A program made the translations under genes and the position numbers. 64,000 nucleotides of DNA from Aquilaria yunnanensis (lineage: Eukaryota; Streptophyta; Magnoliopsida; Malvales; Thymelaeaceae): contig CM077600.1 of NCBI GenBank assembly GCA_039654915.1, positions 73,727,992 to 73,791,991 on the forward strand. The letters run 5' to 3'. The notes below the pieces were generated by a model. That model was not told where the DNA came from. It did not search any database and saw only the letters and a program-made list of their open reading frames with translations. This document shows positions 57,882 to 64,000 of this stretch, piece by piece. Position 1 is the first letter of the stretch; every line of letters begins with the position of its first letter.

Positions 57882-60231
57882 CTAGGGAGAGCCGGGCGGA
57901 CGAAGACCAGGAAGCTTCAGATGCTCGACCTTGGACCACTGCCACCGAGGTCCCTCAGGAATATTTAGGCCCTCCAGAAAAGAGAGGTCCAAATCTGGGA
58001 ACCTCTGCAGGACTTGATGCCGAGCAACGCAGAAGCCGTCCTGAAAGGTGACCTTGGCCATTTGATCAGAAGTATGTTTTTCCACGCCAAGGTCGTTGAG
58101 CTCGTCCTTCAGCTCAGCAATCTCCTCCTCCAGCTCGTTTATCTCCAGCGTCTCTCCGGACTCCTTCTTCAGAGCCTCGACCTCGGCTCGGAGAGCATTG
58201 TTCTCATCTGTCAACCTCGCCGCAAGACTGTCAGAGACAGCCTTGTCCTTGACAAGATCTCCGTTAGCGGCGAGCAGCCCCTTTACTTGGTCACCGAGGT
58301 CAGCAATCTTCCGGGAGGAGTCCTTTTCAAGTTCTTCTCTCTTCTTCGAAAACTCCTCCCGAACGGTGGCGACTTGCTGAGAACAATCCGCTGTCAGCTG
58401 CTGGTTGCTGGCGACCAGCTTCGCAAGCGAAGCCTTCGCTTCACTGAGTTCCCGCGAAGTCGCATCCTTGGAGGCAGCCTCTCTGGCCACCAGAACTTGG
58501 AGGTAACCAGCGTACTCCAGCAGCTACGGCAAGGCAAAAGTCCAGGTTAGTACAAGTCTAAACACTTAGAAAATTGAGGAAAAAGAGTGTAAAGACTATA
58601 CCTGAGCAGCATGCTCGGTGACTTTTGCGGCGAGGGTATTATCCCTCGGGTGAGCCGCTGCAATGGCCCGGAAGGAGGCGTCAGTGGTCATCCCCTTCCA
58701 AATCTCCTTTGTCATTTTCGGACAATCGTCGAAGAACAAATTCATATCCTCCGTGATTGTCCAAAAGGGCTCTAAGGGGATTTTCCCCTCAGGGATTTTG
58801 CCATCGCGAAGGGCCCGTTTCCTCTCATGAATGGCCCTCCAGCCGGCAGTAAGAGGCTCCTCTGAAAGTGAGAAGGAAGTTAGGAGCAGAAGAAAAATTC
58901 GTGAAAAGTAAAGGAGCTGAATTTCGCCTGAAGGCATACCTGGAGGAACCTCGGAGAAAGTGTCCTCGGGATCCTCGGGCCCTTCGGAAGAAAGACCCTT
59001 ACCCTTCTGCCGGTACCGCTCCTCGGCAGTAGGTACTTCTACAACTACAGTGTGTCTGGGGGCTTCGAGGTCGGAAGGAGGCACCTCGGCGGAAGTAGCG
59101 GGGACCTCGGCCGGTGGAATTTCAACAAGACCAGCCTCTTCGCCAGCTTCTTCTTCCGAAAGCTTTGGCTAAGGAGGCTGGAGAGCCTTCCTAGCTCGCT
59201 TCGCCGAGGGCCCCGCCCCTGTCAACTTCCTTCTTCGGGAAGCCGCCTTCTTTGTCTGCTCCCCCTTCTCCACTTGGCCAGAAAAGAGGGCCTTGTAATA
59301 GGCGGCAGCCCCATCGCCCATCTCTGAAAAAGAGAAGAAGTATCAGCGTAAGTCCGAGGAAAAAACATAAAGGGGTGGAAGATTACTCACTTTCGGCAAA
59401 AGATTCGAAAGAAGTCTCCCCCTTAAGGAGCTTGACCAGCCAGGAGTCCTTCCCGGCGATGGCGGGAGCGGGCATATTGAGGTCAGTCACGTGCTCCTTA
59501 ACCACTTTCAACTCCCGAAGGACTTCTTCGGTCATCAACCTCTAGTTGATAGGAAATGGGTAAAGAGCACGAGGAGAGACCTCGGGAGCCCAGTCAGCGA
59601 CTGCCCGAATGCGGGTGTCGAAATCCGCGAACACGGAAGCCAACGGTGGGGTCAGCAGCATCCTCGGATCAACGACGTCTGCGTTCAGCACTCCCTGAGC
59701 CCATCTGGTCGGGACACCAGACCAGTTCTTATCCACCTTCAGGAAAAAGAACTTAGGCTGCCACCCCCGCCAGCTATCCTTCGTGTCGAAGGTGAAGGTG
59801 AATTTTTTGCTCCCGGATCCCCGAGGCAGCAGGAAATAGAAGCCACCCTTCGGGACCACGTAGAGCTTGTAGTACTGCATGAAAATGATGAAGTGGGGCT
59901 CTATCCCGAACACGCCACACATGCAGAGGTAGGCGTTAAAATAGCAGTACGCGTTCGGGGGAAGCTGGTTCACAGCAATGCCATGGAATTGGCAGAACTC
60001 GCAAACCACCTTCGGGGGAGGATACCGAAGTCCGGCCTTCAGTTGGGCTCGGAAGACGGTAACCTCGTCGCCGCGGTTTGAAAAAGCAAAATGGCTAGAA
60101 CGAGGCAGCCTGGTTACAGCGTAAGAGGGAAGAAAGAATTTTTTCTTCCACCTCTCTAGTTTTTCGGGGGTGGTACAGCAAGGATGGGCCAGAAGAGGTT
60201 TCCAGCTCTCGGGAACAGGCATCGTAGACAT
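57882..60231 (-). pseudogene. Tat T antisense gene, four exons, two in-frame stops
   Basis: Exons on minus: 60231-59391, 59323-58940, 58861-58602, 58523-57882. Introns are 67, 78 and 78 nt with GTGAGT, GTATG and GTATAG donors and CAG or TAG acceptors. Exon phases join consistently, giving 709 codons including the stop. Exon 1 encodes a domain like Pfam putative gypsy type transposon (FCQFHGIAVNQL, FIIFMQYYKLYVVPKGGF). Exon 2 has basic clusters RRRK and KRARK, a possible nuclear signal, then acidic sequence. Exon 4 is a long Glu/Lys/Leu coiled coil. TAG codons at 59544-59542 and 59171-59169 interrupt this copy. Antisense genes are known in Tat-type elements; their function is unclear. Confidence 0.8.
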
Positions 60232-61078
60232 GAAAAAGAGTTTGAGATGGAAAAGAAAATAGTTTCCAGAAAAAGCTCAGAAGACGAGTTTGGAAAAAAA
60301 AAACAAACAACAGTTTTCCAGGAAAACTCAGAAAAACAGAGGAATCAGAGTACTCTAGAAATCAAAACCCACCAAAAGATTTGCCTGAGGACGCCGTCGT
60401 GAAAGTTGGTAGGAAAAGCTCTAACTAAAGAAGCTCCGCCACAGAAAGCGAGATAAAACGCAAGAACAGAGGGCAAAGCAGAGAGAGAGCAGAAAAACAG
60501 TAAGTGGGACTTATGATGGAATGGGCTATTTATAGGCCAAAGGTGGGTAGCCGAAAAGTAATCATAAGTACCCATTGGAGGCGAACCGTCGCCGTAACTG
60601 CCCACTGCACCCGAAAAGGCACGCCCTCTGTAAATGACGCGTCTCTCTTCCAATGGCAAGAAGCCGCGTGTCAACCGCTGCGCAGAAATAGGGGACACGC
60701 CTCCCCAAACGTCCCTGGAAAACCGGGACACACCTCCTGATTGGGACACGTCGTTTGACATCCCTGAAAAGTGGAGACGCGCCGCTCAGTCTGACACGCT
60801 TGGCCATCAGACCTGCAGAAATAAAAAGCAGGCCACCTCGAGGACACCAAGAGACAGGCTATGGCTGAACAGCTCATGACTTTTGGGCAAGAGGTGCATC
60901 TTCGGTACAGGCTTTGCCTCGGAGACACCAAAGAATAGACCAAGGCCGAACAGCCCAGACCCTCGGGCAAAAGGTGTGACCTCGGAACAGGTTATGCTTC
61001 CCAACAAGACTCCCAACGACAACCTCGGAAAGAGATGCAAACCGAAGTCTTCACTTCGGCTTTCCAGAGGGGGGCATG
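60232..61078 (-). other. antisense 5' leader, promoter region and polypurine tract of T
   Basis: Non-coding. 60232-60500 would be the leader of the antisense transcript. Further right is the upstream region with repeated ACACG and GACACG words. The plus-strand polypurine tract AGAGGGGGG at 61066-61074 lies four bases before the 3' LTR. Confidence 0.65.
60526..60535 (-). promoter_or_regulatory. TATA box of the T antisense gene
   Basis: The minus strand reads CTATAAATAG, 295 nt upstream of the start codon at 60231. G and E have a TATA box at the matching position. Confidence 0.7.
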
Positions 61079-61948
61079 TGATAGCCAAAGGCTATCGCCT
61101 CAATCTGGCCGAACACCCTGCCACAACAAATGGCCAGAAGAACTGGTGCTTCCCGGGAACAGGTGGAATCATGCACCTCGGGAAATAGCCGGAGACCTCC
61201 GAGCCTCGGCACGCCAGTAAAACTTGAGGACTCTATTCGCCCCCCAAGGTTGTGAACATCGCGCCTTCGGAAAAGTGGCACCAGACATTGCTGCCCGAAC
61301 ATGATATCCCCGAAGGCGGAACCCCCTGGAACTGGGAACCCCCGAACTGAGGGTATGCTTCCCGAAGAGGCTCTGTCCGAACTAGAGGACAACCTCGCCC
61401 AGGGACCTCGGGAGTACGGCAGGAGCATTTAAGGAAGCATTTAAGGAAGCCTCTGACACGTCCCACCACAGACGTAAAAAGCCGCCCTGACGCGCAGACG
61501 CCATCAGAATCACATCATGGCCCGTCTCAGCACAAGGCTCGAGGCGAGCTGGTTACCAACTATCTGTCCCCTACGCCCAGAAGTTCAGGAGCATCCGACC
61601 GCACACGTGTCATGATCTGAACGGGCTAGGTATTCCTATATATACAGGAAATAAATACTTGACAGGAGGTTGGTAGGCCGGAGATACAGCTCCCACACTC
61701 TGAGAAAATACCAGGCGAGACTTTTCTGCCTTTCTGTTTGAGCTAGTGACTTTCTCCTTTTTCCGGCCACCACTGACTTGGGCGTCGGAGGCTCCCCCCC
61801 CCGGAAAAACACTCCGGGGGCCTCATAACCCTGTTTACCAGTTTTTCAGGTACTCTACTTGGGGCGATCCACCTTCCAGGCGTTCTTCCCCCTAGAAGTC
61901 TCCTCAACAGTCATTCATGACTCACAACGATGAGGCCCCAGGCCATCA
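61079..61948 (+). repeat. 3' LTR of Tat T
   Basis: 870 bp; identical to the 5' LTR except about seven substitutions, a 17-bp segment near 61324-61340 flanked by GGAACCCCC repeats, and one extra C in a C-run. TATA-like CTATATATAC at 61636-61645. Confidence 0.95.
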
Positions 61949-62768
61949 AGTTATACCATGTGACATGGGCCATAATCCCTTCTTGGAGTCTTGCATACTA
62001 AACCTTTCTGGCACCTTATCAATGTATGTACTTTAACTTAGGTCGAGAAGTTTTCTAGATCTATCTTTATATATCCTAATGCATAACACATAGGACACTT
62101 CACCAAATGTTTCCCCAACCAAGTCTTCATAGACTGTAGCTCAAGAATGTCATTCCCAATGAATAATATGTCATCTACATACAACACCAAGAAAAAAATA
62201 GTGCTCCCACTGATCTTCTTGCAGACAGAAGGTTTATCTTTATTTTTGATAAAACCAAACTCTTTGGTTACTTCATCAAAACAAAGATTCCAACTCCAGG
62301 AAGTTTGCTTTCAGCCATATATGAACCTTTACAATTTGCACACTTTTTTGGCATTCTCTGGAGTGACAAAACCTTCAGGTTGTTTCACGTACACATCCTC
62401 AAGTAGCCTTCCATTAAGGAAGGCTATTTTGACATTCATTTGGCATATCTCAAAATCATAGTGTGCAGCAATAGCCAATAAAATCTATATAGATTTAAGC
62501 ATGGCAACTGGTGAAGAAGTTTCATCATTGTCAATACCATAAATTTGCCTGAAAGATTTTGTAACCGATTGTCCCTTAAAGGTAATCACATTAGCATCCA
62601 TGTCAGTTTTCTTCTTGAAAACCTATTTCATCTTATGGGTCTTACCTTTTCAGGTGGATCAACCAAAGTCCAAACTTGGTTTTCATATATGGATTCCATC
62701 TCAGACATCATGGCCTTCAGGCACGTCTTAGAGTCTGGTCCTGACATAGCTTCTTGGTAGGTTATGGG

Positions 62769-64000
62769 TGTTACCCACTCTAGGGTAGTCCAACAATGGT
62801 GCCAAAATTGTGCATTTAGACTCCCAGGATTGGTATTGTTCTGTAGGCCATCAAAACACTATCCTTAATGTGCATACCCAAGTGGCCCTCTTGGGCACTA
62901 TGCAAACACATGCATATTGGTCCAACCATCACATACATATTCACATTTTATGCACACCATGGTAGCAAAGAATGAAAACACTAGAGAAAGCCTTAATCTT
63001 GGCTACCACACATTAGGCAATCTTGGTAAGTTCTAGTGACCAGCCACTGCACCTATAACTTACACTAATAGACTGTATCATTCTAGCCATGTACCTGCTA
63101 TTTTATTTACTCCATTACCAATTAGAGACTTAGATCAAACCAAGGATATTTTTTTTACATCAATAGCCCACTATGGATCAAGTTATGGATTTTTTAAGTT
63201 GGTTACAAAATTCTAACCAAATGAACAGTAACTTATCCCATTTTGCAACATCATATCTTTGGATGCAGGGCTTCAAATTCAGAACTTGCAAATCCCAGTT
63301 CAAACTCTAGAAGTTATCTAGGTGTGGTAAAAATTTCATGTGAAGATTCCTTCTACACAGGGACATATGGAACTTTAAGCGCAAAGTCAAAATTCTGGTC
63401 ACTTTATGACCATTTTGCCCATACAAAATTTCATAAGTGTGCAAACATTTCAGTCACAAGGGTAAAGCCATCCAAGGCTACCCCATATATGCCCATTACA
63501 CATAGGAAATACATTTCCTTGCATTTAACAACCATATGTGGCTAAAACAGAATTTACAAGTAAGCAACCCATCATTGACACTTAGGCAGCTTTGCACCAC
63601 ATCACTTACATAATCAAAACATTACTCAAATGTTCACATACTTGTCTCATTTTATGTAAACTACATGTTCATTCATACATGCACTACAAATGATCTTAAC
63701 TCAGCTAAATATATATCCTAGGTTACAGGAGTGCCTGAGACACAATGGACTCCAGAACAGGAAGCTGGGCAGCTGCTGCACAACACAATAAGTACCATCA
63801 CTAAAAATACCAAATGTGCTCCTAAAATCACCAAACTTTCTAGATCACAACTAGACATACAGATGTTCAAGTACCTAAAAATTGAGGGCAAAATCAAACC
63901 ACAAAGGTTAGTTTGAAGGTGAGCTTTCAACTGTATCTAAAATGACAGAATTCAAGGGAGTAAGTTTCATTGAAAAACTTAGTAAGGGTAGCACTTAGAT
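62769..64000 (-). mobile_element. F-family LTR, copy F2, cut by window end
   Basis: In plus orientation it begins TGTTACCCACTC, the inverse of the F1 LTR end. It is collinear with about 19320-20694 read backwards. The five bases before it (ATGGG, 62764-62768) are the expected TSD; the partner lies off the window. It interrupts the copia RT fragment. Whether it is a solo LTR or the 3' LTR of a complete element cannot be told here. Confidence 0.85.

Larger units (their letters stand above)
50809..61948 (+). mobile_element. Tat-lineage Ty3/gypsy element T, young and nearly intact
   Basis: An 11,140-bp element with the perfect TSD AGTTA (50804-50808 and 61949-61953). LTRs are 852 and 870 bp and differ by about seven substitutions, a 17-bp indel and a 1-bp indel, so insertion is recent. 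It has PBS, gag-pol with two RNase H domains, a hairpin repeat array, an antisense four-exon gene with TATA box, and a polypurine tract. Coding lesions are few: two stops near the gag start, one frameshift and one stop in integrase, and two stops in the antisense gene. It could still be mobilised in trans. Confidence 0.95.
50686..62763 (-). pseudogene. Ty1/copia pol fragment (RT), split by Tat element T
   Basis: Two minus-strand blocks, 61949-62763 and 50686-50808, about 0.94 kb together. The first encodes copia RT: EAMSGPDS and ENQVWTLVDPPE near 62640-62760, and a VDDIL-type motif near 62165. It continues with DRSRKLL and YIDKV near 62010-62065. The second continues with QCPCTPEEK, MSKISYASIIGSIMYAM and CTHPNVS. 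The reading frame carries on across the Tat insertion point, where AGTTA is duplicated. Homology stops near 50685 on one side and at the F LTR (62769) on the other. There is at least one in-frame stop. Confidence 0.87.

Noticed and set aside
1..64000. Host protein-coding genes
   Set aside because: Every long frame is assigned to a retroelement or is a shadow of one; no conserved plant gene motif was found.

Overview
This window is repeat-rich nuclear DNA from a seed plant, most likely an angiosperm with a large, retrotransposon-dense genome; the species cannot be determined from the sequence. I find no convincing host gene, tRNA, rRNA, CRISPR array or bacterial operon. Nearly all 64 kb can be assigned to nested LTR retrotransposons, using LTR termini (TG...CA), 5-bp target-site duplications (TSDs), primer-binding sites (PBS), polypurine tracts (PPT) and recognisable Gag-Pol motifs.

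Layout, with element names coined here. Element C is the oldest visible backbone: a chromovirus-like LTR and a non-coding interior, seen in pieces at 17772-18053, 20695-20776, 21664-21892, 23310-24489, 34919-36333 and 50150-50685. Element D (3081-17771, +) is a decayed chromodomain Ty3/gypsy element inserted in C's LTR. D's 5' LTR is cut by Tat element G (1-3080, 3' part only). D's gag is cut by solo LTR H (4823-11474), which is itself cut by an Ogre-like solo LTR (7260-11214, -). C's LTR also holds solo LTR F1 (18054-20694), a Tat solo LTR (20777-21658) and an A-family solo LTR (21893-23309). C's interior holds chromovirus B (24490-34918, -), which carries A3 in one LTR, and A4 (36334-50149). 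A4 is split by Tat element E (37084-49462), which has A5 inside its own 5' LTR. A Ty1/copia pol fragment (-) at 50686-50808 and 61949-62763 is split by Tat element T (50809-61948). The right edge is an F-family LTR (62769-64000, -).

Element T is the youngest and best preserved. Its LTRs differ by only about seven substitutions and two indels, its TSD is perfect (AGTTA), and it has a 1397-codon Gag-Pol frame with an extra RNase H domain. On the opposite strand, downstream of pol, it carries a separate gene of four exons with GT-AG introns and its own TATA box. The same exon-intron layout recurs in E, and the TATA box recurs in E and G. Between the two convergent genes of T lies an array of seven hairpin-forming repeats. 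These Tat-specific parts (antisense gene, hairpin array, gag start codon inside the LTR) are the most interesting biology in the window.

The other coding remnants are pseudogenes. Many stops and catalytic Asp-to-Asn changes are C-to-T or G-to-A transitions, as expected for methylated, silenced plant transposons.
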